Below are positions 1 to 7,451 of a stretch of DNA of 7,673 nucleotides, in pieces. Position 1 is the stretch's first letter. Every line of letters begins with the position of its first letter. Origin of the DNA: an uncultured Prevotellaceae bacterium (GTDB lineage: Bacteria > Bacteroidota > Bacteroidia > Bacteroidales > Bacteroidaceae); contig CADCQC010000270.1 in the NCBI GenBank assembly GCA_902803455.1, positions 1-7,673 of the forward strand. Direction: 5' to 3'. Under the pieces are notes generated by a model. The model had not been told where the DNA came from, searched no databases, and saw only the letters and a list, made by a program, of their open reading frames with translations. The position numbers and the translations under genes are program-made.

Positions 1-647
1 CAAGCCTTCGTCTGACTCGCAACATCCCTGAGCATCTTGATTCCACACAAATTCAGCTTTAGCACATAAAAAGCATTGGCTGTACGCGTGACTGCATGAT
101 ACTGAGGTATATCCTCTCCTTTTCTATAAAAGGCAAAACTCCACAGCATGAACAGCCACACTCCGATGCCTGCCATTACACAAATGGCAGCAAACTCTTT
201 CATACGGCATTTGGCAATTAATTTTGCCAACCACCATAACAGATAATTGAGCGCCACCATGACAGCGATCCATACCCCAATGATATGGGGACGCAGATAG
301 GTGGCAAAAAAGCCACAGGACTCTCCCCAATTAGTGACAGCCACAATATCGATCACATCCTGGTTGATAATTTTCTGAAACTCGAACATCAGAAAATAAT
401 CGACCATCATCAAGAACTCATGAAGAGCGACGAAAAAAGCCATGAAAGCCACTGACATCCATCGTTTTCGCCAAAGACGGACAATGAGCCATTCTATCCA
501 CGCACTGGAAAAAGACAGAAAGACCATCAACAGCTCAGGAACCACACCCCGATAGACATATGATGCAGCTAAGTTGGAAATAAGATTCAGCAACAATAAA
601 AAACAGAATTTTCTATCTTGTATCTGCCACAGGCGAACATTCAACAT
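1..647 (-). CDS. Phosphoethanolamine transferase-like (EptA/CptA-type) inner-membrane protein, N-terminal part; runs off the left edge
   Basis: An open frame of 215 codons reads leftward from ATG 647-645 and is still open at base 1, so only the N-terminus is present. Five hydrophobic segments are visible at about residues 14-32, 37-56, 64-88, 121-142 and 152-174, joined by Arg/Lys-rich cytoplasmic turns such as RLWRKRW (57-63). Between segments 3 and 4 lies QDVIDIVAVTNWGES (96-110), followed by FFATYL. This matches the TN..E..EF..Y pattern of the membrane domain of phosphoethanolamine transferases, which have five membrane helices and then a periplasmic alkaline-phosphatase-fold domain. Members transfer phosphoethanolamine from phosphatidylethanolamine to lipid A, LPS core or other glycans. 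The catalytic threonine and metal ligands would lie outside the window, so substrate and activity cannot be judged. ATG 647 is the first in-frame ATG after a TGA; the frame is open for about 29 further codons upstream without an ATG. No clear ribosome site is seen. Other sulfatase-like membrane enzymes remain possible. Confidence 0.7.
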   Translation of the reverse strand, partial: MLNVRLWQIQDRKFCFLLLLNLISNLAASYVYRGVVPELLMVFLSFSSAWIEWLIVRLWRKRWMSVAFMAFFVALHEFLMMVDYFLMFEFQKIINQDVIDIVAVTNWGESCGFFATYLRPHIIGVWIAVMVALNYLLWWLAKLIAKCRMKEFAAICVMAGIGVWLFMLWSFAFYRKGEDIPQYHAVTRTANAFYVLKLNLCGIKMLRDVASQTKA

Positions 648-794
648 ATCAAAAAGTCTTTTTACATTCCTTTCGGTATGTGAATAACGATTACAACGAA
701 GTATTATTTCATTTAGTTCTGAAAATAACAAAACATTGTGTCAAAAAAGGAAAATGTAAGATTTTTTCTTTCCCTAACCACCATCCCTCTGTTT

Positions 795-818
795 TATAGT
801 CATATCAAGTTGACTATA
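795..818. repeat. 8-bp perfect inverted repeat, possible operator or small hairpin
   Basis: TATAGTCA at 795-802 is the exact reverse complement of TGACTATA at 811-818, with an 8-nt spacer. It sits near the middle of the divergent region, about 105-130 bp before lptD and 150-170 bp before the other gene. A 24-bp dyad is the size of many dimeric repressor or activator sites, but AT-rich DNA also produces such repeats by chance. No run of T follows on either strand, so a terminator is unlikely. The regulatory role is inference only. Confidence 0.3.
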
Positions 819-854
819 TCATTAACTAAAAAGCAGCAAATTGGCACAGATTCT

Positions 855-863
855 TAATTTTTG
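855..863 (+). promoter_or_regulatory. Weak alternative -7-like element for lptD
   Basis: TAATTTTTG at 855-863 is a TAnnTTTG-like element with one extra spacer base. It would place the transcript start near 868-872 and give lptD an untranslated leader of roughly 50 nt, a more ordinary arrangement than the element at 908-915. No convincing -33 TTTG is seen at the right distance; the TTGG at 841-844 is too close. AT-rich sequence makes such near matches common. Confidence 0.2.
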
Positions 864-907
864 TTGTTAAAAATAGAAAATCGGGAGTTTATTCGGTAAT
901 AATTACG

Positions 908-915
908 TAATTTTG
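908..915 (+). promoter_or_regulatory. Bacteroidales-type -7 element (TAnnTTTG) directly before lptD
   Basis: TAATTTTG at 908-915 matches the Bacteroidales primary sigma -7 consensus TAnnTTTG exactly. The G lies 7 nt before the lptD ATG at 923. Transcription from it would start at about 918-922, leaving almost no leader. No clean -33 TTTG is present at the usual spacing; the nearest is the GTTT run at 887-890. The match may be fortuitous. A second, poorer candidate at 855-863 (TA, three bases, TTTG) would give a more usual leader of about 50 nt. Confidence 0.4.
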
Positions 916-922
916 CACTTTC

Positions 923-3895
923 ATGAGAGTGAAAATAATGATACTATTGTTGTTGACAGCCGTCATCATGGTGATGGCTATGACACCTATGTATGTCAGC
1001 AAACGATATACAACAGCATCAACCACCTCTCATTCCAGCATATCTGCCACCCAAAGGATGCCATCACATCTCATTTCGGCAGGCGACACTACCATTACCG
1101 AAACTGGCGACACCACCATTACCGAGGCAGGCGACACTACTCTCATCACAACGAAAGACAGCACAGTCATCGCCTTCACCGACAGTACTGCCACCATAGC
1201 AAGCGACAGTATCCTCACGTCCAACTCTGATGTCGACACCTTATCGATGGACTCCCTCGCGCTCGCCATCTGGCATTACAACAAAGCCATTGACGACTCT
1301 TTGCTTCTTGACTCCCTCAACCGTGCGAAGCCCAACGGCATCAACTCCCCTGTGAAGTTTACTGCCAACGATTCTCTTGTCTACAACGCCCTCACGAAAG
1401 AAGCCTACCTCTACGGCCAGTCGAATGTGGATTATGAGGACATGAATCTCAAGAGTGAGCATGTGCATATGAACCTCGACAAGAACGTGGTGAGTGCCGA
1501 AGGTGTGACCGACAGCACCGAGGCAAAAGGTAAACGCGGCACTCCTGTGTTCAAGATGGGCAGTGACCAGTATGAAAGCGACTCCATCTTCTTCAACTTC
1601 AAGAGCAAGAAAGGTTTTATCGACAACTCCTACACAGAGCAGGAGGATGGTTTTATCCGAAGTCAGCATGCCAAGCGCGCCGCCGACGGCACCCTCTACT
1701 TGGAGCACGGCCAATACACGACCTGCGACGAGGAGCACCCTGACTTCTACATTGCACTCTCAAAGGCGAAGGTGCGGCCAGGAAAGGATGTCTTTGCCGG
1801 TTCGGCATGGCTCGTGGTGGCCGACGTTCCGTTGCCTCTGGCTATCCCCTATGCCTACTTCCCCTTCACCAAAAATTATTCCAGCGGTTTCATCATGCCT
1901 ACCTATGGTGATGAGAGCAGCCGTGGTTTCTACTTGCGCGACGGCGGTTATTACTTTGCCATCAGTGACCGTATGGACCTGAAACTTCTTGGTGAGATCT
2001 ATACCAAAGGTTCCTGGGGTGTCACCGCCACCAGCAACTATAGGAAACGTTACCGTTACAACGGAAGTTTTCTGCTCAGTTACCAAGACAGCAAGAGTGG
2101 CGACAAAGGCATGCCTGATTTCAACCGTGAAGAGAGTTTCAAACTGTTGTGGAACCACAGCAAAGACCCTAAAGCCAATCCCTTCTCCACCTTATCAGCA
2201 AAAGTCAACTTTGCTTCATCGAAATATGAGCAAAACAACTTGACGGGCATGTACAACCCCCAACGGCTCACCCAGAGCACACGCACCTCGTCAGTGAACT
2301 ACAGTGTCAACTTCTCGAGTCTCAACATGACCATCAACCTCGGTACCTATCTATCTCAAAATATGATTGATACCACTGTGACCATGGATTTGCCCAACCT
2401 GAACGTCACGGTGAGCCGTTTTTACCCCTTTAAGCGGAAGAAAGCGGCAGGTGAGGAGAAATGGTATGAGAAAATATCGTTGCAATACGATATGCGCATG
2501 GGCAACTCCATCAAAACCAAAGAGGACAAACTGCTGCACTCCAACCTGATCAAGGACTGGAGGAACGGTATCGAACATTCGATTCCTATCAGCAGCAATT
2601 TCATGATATTCAAATACGTCAATGTCAACCCATCATTAAATTTAAGGGATGTGATGACATTCACCAAGATCAGCCGTTCATGGGATGTTGCCCGTCAAGC
2701 TGAGGTGGCCGATACCACCTATGGTTTCCACAACCTATACAGTTGGAACGTCAGCTTAGGATTCAACACAAAAATATATGGTTTTTGGATTCCCAACCGT
2801 AAGCTCTTCGGAAACAAGATCGACCAAATCCGACACGTGCTCACGCCCAACGTAAGACTTAATTTCAGTCCAGACTTTAGTTCCAGCCGCTATGGCTATT
2901 ACGACACATACATGAAAACAGACCCCGACGGCAACGTGTCACTGGTGGAATATGCCTATTACTCTTCCAGCCAGTATAGTCCGCCAGGAAAGGGAAAGAG
3001 CGGACGTATAGAACTGGATCTTTCGAACAATGTGGAAATGAAAGTCCGCACAGCTGATGACTCTCTTAAAAAAGTCAGCATTTTCGACGAACTGGGGTTC
3101 AACATGTCGTACAACATGGCTGCGAAGGAACACCAGTGGAGTGACCTGACCATGCGTATCCGTCTGAAATGGTGGAAGCATTACACCTTCAATATGAACG
3201 CGGTATTTTCCACCTACGCCTATGAACTGGATGAAAAAGGCAAGCCATATATCGGCAACCGTACAGAATGGAGTTATGGGCGTTTTGGGCGTTTCCAAGG
3301 TATGACGCAGAATTTCTCATTCACGCTGACACCAGAAAAGTTTAAGAAATGGTTTGGGGGTGGTAGCGATGAAGATGAAGAAGAGGATAAAAGTAGAGAT
3401 CGTGAAGATGAAGACATCGATCTTGAACTGGAATCGAATATTGACGATGACATGGCCCGCGGTCAGCATGGTGCAAAGAAAAAAAGCGGCAAGGCAGAAA
3501 CCGATGCCGACGGTTATATGAGTTTCAACATGCCATGGTCACTCACAATCGGTTATGGCATCAACATGCGTGAGAATACCTCAGGAAAATTCAACACCAA
3601 GCGGATGCGCTATCCCTACAAATTCTCTCAGACCCTCAACATGAGTGGCAATATCCGTCTGAGTGACGGATGGAACATCGGTTTCTCATCAGGCTATGAT
3701 TTTGATGCCCGCAAGTTATCCATGACCACGGCTTCACTCTCCCGTGACCTCCACTGTTTCAATATGTCGTGCACTGTCGTCCTGGCACCATATACCAGTT
3801 ACAACTTCACCTTCAGATGCAACGCCTCTACACTCACTGATGCCCTGAAGTATGACAAGAGAAGCGGATACAGTAATGCCGTGCGGTGGTATTGA
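923..3895 (+). CDS. lptD: LPS-assembly outer-membrane protein LptD (Bacteroidota type)
   Basis: LptD, with the lipoprotein LptE, inserts lipopolysaccharide into the outer leaflet of the outer membrane. Residues 1-25 form a signal sequence (MRVK, then a hydrophobic run). Residues 26-110 are a Ser/Thr/Asp-rich linker with GDTTITE repeats. About 140-280 is the OstA/LptD N-terminal periplasmic domain, including AYLYGQSNVDYEDMNLKSEH and the YTTCDEEHPDFYI segment. From about 300 to the end alternating aromatic and polar residues suit a large beta-barrel, beginning after DVPLPLAIPYAYFPF and ending in Trp-Tyr, as expected for recognition by the Bam machinery. Near the C-terminus, SRDLHCFNMS and DALKYDKRS resemble conserved barrel-end motifs of Bacteroidota LptD. 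An acidic insert spans 815-843. Cysteines are C268, C945, C950 and C966. ATG 923 is the first ATG after an in-frame TAA (908-910) and supplies the positive signal n-region. At 990 residues it is longer than most homologues I recall, probably because of the linker and the insert. Confidence 0.88.
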   Translation: MRVKIMILLLLTAVIMVMAMTPMYVSKRYTTASTTSHSSISATQRMPSHLISAGDTTITETGDTTITEAGDTTLITTKDSTVIAFTDSTATIASDSILTSNSDVDTLSMDSLALAIWHYNKAIDDSLLLDSLNRAKPNGINSPVKFTANDSLVYNALTKEAYLYGQSNVDYEDMNLKSEHVHMNLDKNVVSAEGVTDSTEAKGKRGTPVFKMGSDQYESDSIFFNFKSKKGFIDNSYTEQEDGFIRSQHAKRAADGTLYLEHGQYTTCDEEHPDFYIALSKAKVRPGKDVFAGSAWLVVADVPLPLAIPYAYFPFTKNYSSGFIMPTYGDESSRGFYLRDGGYYFAISDRMDLKLLGEIYTKGSWGVTATSNYRKRYRYNGSFLLSYQDSKSGDKGMPDFNREESFKLLWNHSKDPKANPFSTLSAKVNFASSKYEQNNLTGMYNPQRLTQSTRTSSVNYSVNFSSLNMTINLGTYLSQNMIDTTVTMDLPNLNVTVSRFYPFKRKKAAGEEKWYEKISLQYDMRMGNSIKTKEDKLLHSNLIKDWRNGIEHSIPISSNFMIFKYVNVNPSLNLRDVMTFTKISRSWDVARQAEVADTTYGFHNLYSWNVSLGFNTKIYGFWIPNRKLFGNKIDQIRHVLTPNVRLNFSPDFSSSRYGYYDTYMKTDPDGNVSLVEYAYYSSSQYSPPGKGKSGRIELDLSNNVEMKVRTADDSLKKVSIFDELGFNMSYNMAAKEHQWSDLTMRIRLKWWKHYTFNMNAVFSTYAYELDEKGKPYIGNRTEWSYGRFGRFQGMTQNFSFTLTPEKFKKWFGGGSDEDEEEDKSRDREDEDIDLELESNIDDDMARGQHGAKKKSGKAETDADGYMSFNMPWSLTIGYGINMRENTSGKFNTKRMRYPYKFSQTLNMSGNIRLSDGWNIGFSSGYDFDARKLSMTTASLSRDLHCFNMSCTVVLAPYTSYNFTFRCNASTLTDALKYDKRSGYSNAVRWY
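1082..1153 (+). repeat. Three 24-bp tandem repeats inside lptD (GDTTITEx linker)
   Basis: Three 24-bp units start at 1082, 1106 and 1130. They encode GDTTITET, GDTTITEA and GDTTLITT. Units 1 and 2 differ at only a few bases; the third is diverged in its second half. Looser D-S/T-T units continue downstream (KDST, TDST, SDSI). The unit length is a multiple of three, so copy-number change would lengthen or shorten the periplasmic linker without breaking the frame. Confidence 0.85.
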
Positions 3896-3908
3896 TCCTC
3901 ACGGCATT
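3875..3908. terminator. 9-bp inverted repeat across the lptD stop, possible bidirectional terminator
   Basis: AATGCCGTG at 3875-3883 is the exact reverse complement of CACGGCATT at 3900-3908, with a 16-nt loop that includes the lptD stop codon (3893-3895). It lies between lptD and the convergent antiporter gene, where a shared terminator would be expected. Neither strand has a T-tract after the stem, so this is not a classical intrinsic terminator. It could instead be a 3'-end hairpin protecting either transcript, or chance. Confidence 0.35.
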
Positions 3909-3955
3909 GCATCGATATGATTATTCCATCAAGTTATTCCCTTCCAGAAAGATGG

Positions 3956-6199
3956 TCAACGGATCAACCTGTTGAGATCGTCCTCTTCTCCTACGACCCA
4001 CAAGATATCACCTTTCTGAAAACGATATGAGGGGCTGACAAGCGACAAATTCTCCATACCTTCCTCAATCCCCACGACCATGCAGTTGTAACGGTGTCTT
4101 AGCGCACTCTCCATTAAGGTCTTTCCCAAGAACTCACTATCACCCCCGATGACCATACGGCGGAGTTTCATCTCCCTCTTCTCCAAATCATAATCCTCCT
4201 CATAGACCTGGCTGGCAAGAGCCTTTCCAAAAGCAGCCAACTGGTTATCGCTTCCGATCACCTGCAGTCGGTCACCAGGGAAGATGACATCATCACCCTC
4301 AGGAATGTTGATTCTGCGGGAAGCCCTCAAAATACTACTCACATGTACGCCATACTGATGACCGAGGGCCAGTTGCCGGAGTGTCTTTCCCGACCAAGCG
4401 GAGTCAGCAGGCACATCGAAATCTGCAATATGTATGTCACGGTCGAGCAAGCGGCCCTCAAAAAGCGGTTTTCGCCGGCCCGATACCTGCGCCTCGATGT
4501 CCCGGGAGCGAAGATTCATGATAAACAAACGCTCCAGACGGATGCTGCGACTTTTCAGACGACGCGAGAGAACCATCAAGATGACCGCTGCCAACGCCAT
4601 ACTGATGACCACCGCATCGGAAAAGCCGGAGAGATGGTTGCACACATAGAAGACAAACGCCATGGCAATGACCACCCTCACAAGGATCGTAAATACCAAT
4701 GGCAACCTGTTGAGCCGGTTCTCCACCCACAGTGATTTGAACTCCTCGCTATGGTTTTTCTTCATGATGATGGCCCTGAGGAAGGGTGAGATGAAGAGAA
4801 CTGTCAGCACGCCACACAAGAGATTGGCCCAAAAAGCAGGAAGTAATCTTAGCAGGAAAGGACGCACAAGCTGCAACATCAACCATATTGCCGCAGCAGA
4901 GAGGATGGAATAGACAACAATGATCACCGCCATATGAGTGAGCAGGCGTTTCCATTTGCCTGTGTCGTTGTGTGTGGTAGGATGACTCATGGTGAGATGA
5001 TTGAGTCGCCGTATCCATGTCATCGGCAAATGACGCTCCAGCAACCCATAACAAGGTACAGCAGCCTTCATCATATAGGGTGTGAGGAAGGTAGTGATCA
5101 CCGACACTGCTACAACCACAGGATACATGAAACGATCGATCACGCCAAGTGAATTTCCCAATGAGGCGATGATAAAGGAGAACTCACCGATTTGCGCCAT
5201 GGAGAATCCACATCGCATGGCCGACTTCAAAGACTGTCCGCTGAAAAGAAACCCCATGGTGCCGAGGATGGCCTGTCCGGCAAGGATAACCAACACGATA
5301 ACCCCGATCTCCTCTGCATAGCCTACCAAGATGTCGGGTCTGACGAGCATACCTACCGACACGAAGAAGATAGCCCCAAAGAGGTTTTTTACCGGTTCGA
5401 CAAGTTTGATGATTTTGTCAGCCTCTACGGTCTCTGCAAGAATGGATCCCATGACAAAAGCTCCAAACGCACTGCTAAACCCAGCCATGGTGGAGACAAC
5501 CGCCATGAGACAACAAAGACCGATAGACACCACCAGCAATGTCTCACCATTAATAATTCTCCTCACCGAGCGGAGGAACATCGGTATGAGGAAGATGCCT
5601 ACGACAAACCACAGAACAAGGAAAAAAATGATGGTAAGTATGCTCTGCATCATCATACCTCCGCCCCCACTACCCTGAGCCAGTGCAGAAAGCATCACCA
5701 TCATCACGATGGCCAGCACATCTTCAAGTATAAGCACACTCATGACGAGCCCGGCAAAATTCTGCTGTCGCAGTCCCAAGTCATCAAAAGCCTTATAAAT
5801 AATAGTGGTAGAACTCATGGCAAGCATACCACCAAGGAAGATGCAATTCATCTTCGACCATCCGAAGACATTCCCCGTCATCACCCCCAAGAGCATCATG
5901 GAAAACACGATGGTGATGGTAGCAATGACAGGTGCCGCCCCCATTTTCAGAATTTTCTTAAAAGAGAAGTCGAGTCCGAGAGAGAAGAGGGTGAAGATCA
6001 CGCCAATCTCCGCCCAAGTCTCGATACTGTGAGTATCAGAAACCGACATGGTGTAGGGCATATGAGGTCCCACCAGAAATCCGGCGACCAGATAGCCCAG
6101 CACCAGCGGTTGCTTAAGCCGTTTGAACAGGATGGTCACAACCCCTGCCACTACAAGGATGAGTGCAAGATCCCTCACCAGCAAGGGTAGTTCCGCCAT
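3956..6199 (-). CDS. CPA2-family cation:proton antiporter with extra membrane segments and two TrkA_C (RCK_C) domains
   Basis: This 747-residue inner-membrane protein should exchange K+ or Na+ for protons. Residues 8 to about 385 form the Na+/H+ exchanger domain. Visible family motifs are LFSLGLDFS (71-79), MSSTTIIYKAFDDLG (128-142), the membrane acidic pair E159-D160 in ILEDVLAIV (expected ion site), FFVSVGM (278-284) and AQIGEFSFIIA (335-345). A Gly/Met-rich loop lies at 175-184. Four more hydrophobic stretches follow at about 418-442, 451-473, 498-519 and 526-545. Two soluble TrkA_C modules come next, about 579-664 and 676-747, each with SGKTL/LGKTL, a hydrophobic core and a late GD strand (GDRLQVIG, GDILWVVG). 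I see no Rossmann GxGxxG of an RCK_N domain, unlike KefB, KefC and YbaL. The ATG lies 5 nt after the pepT stop, implying co-transcription and perhaps translational coupling; no Shine-Dalgarno is present. The ion transported cannot be told from sequence. Confidence 0.9.
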   Translation of the reverse strand: MAELPLLVRDLALILVVAGVVTILFKRLKQPLVLGYLVAGFLVGPHMPYTMSVSDTHSIETWAEIGVIFTLFSLGLDFSFKKILKMGAAPVIATITIVFSMMLLGVMTGNVFGWSKMNCIFLGGMLAMSSTTIIYKAFDDLGLRQQNFAGLVMSVLILEDVLAIVMMVMLSALAQGSGGGGMMMQSILTIIFFLVLWFVVGIFLIPMFLRSVRRIINGETLLVVSIGLCCLMAVVSTMAGFSSAFGAFVMGSILAETVEADKIIKLVEPVKNLFGAIFFVSVGMLVRPDILVGYAEEIGVIVLVILAGQAILGTMGFLFSGQSLKSAMRCGFSMAQIGEFSFIIASLGNSLGVIDRFMYPVVVAVSVITTFLTPYMMKAAVPCYGLLERHLPMTWIRRLNHLTMSHPTTHNDTGKWKRLLTHMAVIIVVYSILSAAAIWLMLQLVRPFLLRLLPAFWANLLCGVLTVLFISPFLRAIIMKKNHSEEFKSLWVENRLNRLPLVFTILVRVVIAMAFVFYVCNHLSGFSDAVVISMALAAVILMVLSRRLKSRSIRLERLFIMNLRSRDIEAQVSGRRKPLFEGRLLDRDIHIADFDVPADSAWSGKTLRQLALGHQYGVHVSSILRASRRINIPEGDDVIFPGDRLQVIGSDNQLAAFGKALASQVYEEDYDLEKREMKLRRMVIGGDSEFLGKTLMESALRHRYNCMVVGIEEGMENLSLVSPSYRFQKGDILWVVGEEDDLNRLIR

Positions 6200-6204
6200 A
6201 TTAA

Positions 6205-7428
6205 TCAGTCGTTGTAATTGGCTGTCAACTCACATATCTTCACAATCACCTGCATGGCTTTCTCCATGACCTGGACAGAGACGAACTCAAATGGTCCATG
6301 GAAATTGACACCCCCGGCAAAGATATTAGGACATGGCAATCCTTTGAAAGACAGTTGTGCGCCATCGGTACCGCCCCGGATCGGCTCCACCTTTGGCGGA
6401 ACGCCACATGTCTGCATGGCCATGAGCACCAAGTCGATCACATGCATGTTGGGGTCGATTTTCTCCTTCATATTATAGTACTGGTCGGCCACGTCTATCT
6501 CACAGGTGCCCTCACCATAACGGCGGTTGATCTCAGCGGCGCATTGCTGAATCTGAACCTTTCGCTCCTCAAAACGCTCCCTGTCATGATCACGGATGAT
6601 GTACGACAACTGTGCGTTTTCGATGTTTGACTGTATGGACAGCAGATGGAAGAATCCCTGATATCCCTCAGTTGTCTCAGGAGTCTCGTCTGCAGGGAGC
6701 AGCGAGATAAACTCAGCAGCCAGTCTGTTGGCATTGATCATCTTCCCTTTTGCATAACCCGGATGCACGCTGATGCCCTTCAGTCTCACTTTAGCAGAAG
6801 CAGCGTTGAAGTTCTCATACTCAAGGTCGCCGAGGTCGCCACCATCGACCGTATAAGCCCACTCACACCCAAATTTCTCCACATCGAAGTGATGAGCCCC
6901 CATACCGATCTCCTCATCAGGATTGAAAGCCACACGGATATCACCATGCTTGATTTCATCATGGTCGCGCAGATAGCACATCGCCTGCACGATCTCTGCG
7001 ATACCCGCTTTGTCGTCGGCACCCAGCAACGTCTTACCATCGGTGACTATCAGATCCTCACCCACATGCGAGAGAAGTTCAGGGAATTTCTCCGGTGAAG
7101 AGACGATGCCCGGCGAGAGTATGATATCCCCCCCGTCGTAACGCTCCACGATTCTGGCATTCACCCCAGCACCGCTACAGTCGGGACTGGTGTCGTAGTG
7201 GGAGATAAAGCCGATGACAGGAGCCTTTTTCCTCATGTTCGACTTCAGTGTGGCATAGATATACCCTTTCTCATCCATCTCCACATCGCTGAGCCCTTCC
7301 TTCACCAGCTCATTCTTCAGATACTCGGCGAAGATGAGTTGTTTGGAAGTACTTGGTACGGTTTGCGACTCCTCGCTCGACTGAGTATCAAACTTTGTAT
7401 ATTGCAGGAATCTCTCTATCAGGTTCAT
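6205..7428 (-). CDS. pepT: Peptidase T (aminotripeptidase, M20B zinc peptidase)
   Basis: PepT is a cytoplasmic di-zinc aminopeptidase that removes the N-terminal residue from tripeptides, late in peptide breakdown. The 407-residue length is typical. All the usual metal and catalytic positions can be read: H77 and D79 in ISHYDT, D138 in LLGADDKAG (bridging Asp), E172 (general base) and E173 in NPDEEIG, D195 in TVDGGDLG, and H377 in GGVNFHGP. These fall within one or two positions of the Escherichia coli residues as I recall them. The dimerisation insert runs about 210-320 and includes [26 protein letters not shown] (351-363) is also typical. ATG 7428 gives the standard N-terminus ([17 protein letters not shown]). 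It lies 23 nt after the upstream DUF5606-like stop and the gene ends 5 nt before the antiporter, so it is probably the middle gene of an operon. No ribosome site is obvious. Nothing suggests inactivation. Confidence 0.96.
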   Translation of the reverse strand: MNLIERFLQYTKFDTQSSEESQTVPSTSKQLIFAEYLKNELVKEGLSDVEMDEKGYIYATLKSNMRKKAPVIGFISHYDTSPDCSGAGVNARIVERYDGGDIILSPGIVSSPEKFPELLSHVGEDLIVTDGKTLLGADDKAGIAEIVQAMCYLRDHDEIKHGDIRVAFNPDEEIGMGAHHFDVEKFGCEWAYTVDGGDLGDLEYENFNAASAKVRLKGISVHPGYAKGKMINANRLAAEFISLLPADETPETTEGYQGFFHLLSIQSNIENAQLSYIIRDHDRERFEERKVQIQQCAAEINRRYGEGTCEIDVADQYYNMKEKIDPNMHVIDLVLMAMQTCGVPPKVEPIRGGTDGAQLSFKGLPCPNIFAGGVNFHGPFEFVSVQVMEKAMQVIVKICELTANYND

Positions 7429-7451
7429 ACCATCTGTCGTTAAAGTGATTC

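Larger units (their letters stand above)
648..922. other. Divergent intergenic region between the transferase-like gene and lptD
   Basis: This 275-bp stretch is visibly richer in A and T than the flanking genes and should carry both divergent promoters. I see no credible small gene: short frames here have no start context or family resemblance. It holds an 8-bp inverted repeat (795-818) and -7-like elements facing lptD (855-863 and 908-915). For the leftward gene I found no good match to TAnnTTTG on the minus strand, so its promoter is not assigned. Confidence 0.7.

Noticed and set aside
124..330. A 68-codon minus-strand frame inside the transferase-like gene
   Set aside because: It is in a different frame from the 215-codon open frame, which has clear membrane segments and a family motif.
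750..760. TTGACA on the minus strand upstream of the transferase-like gene
   Set aside because: It resembles a classical -35 but has no matching -10 or Bacteroidales -7 element at an acceptable distance, so no promoter is assigned.
808..825. TTGACT at 810-815 as a sigma-70-style -35 box
   Set aside because: No -10 hexamer follows at a usual distance, and Bacteroidota primary sigma factors do not use the TTGACA/TATAAT pair; it is better explained as part of the inverted repeat.
913..1230. A 105-codon plus-strand frame starting just before lptD
   Set aside because: It overlaps the lptD start in another frame and yields a His/Arg/Tyr-rich product with no family resemblance. The competing frame has a signal sequence and continues into LptD.
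1241..1738. A 165-codon minus-strand open frame inside lptD
   Set aside because: It is antisense to well-supported LptD sequence, has no recognisable motif, and its Val/Leu-rich make-up is what the complement of this coding region gives.
5192..6190. A 332-codon plus-strand open frame opposite the antiporter gene
   Set aside because: Its product is rich in His, Lys, Arg and Asp with no domain-like pattern. It lies wholly antisense to a gene whose family motifs are clear, so it is a shadow of the membrane-protein codons.
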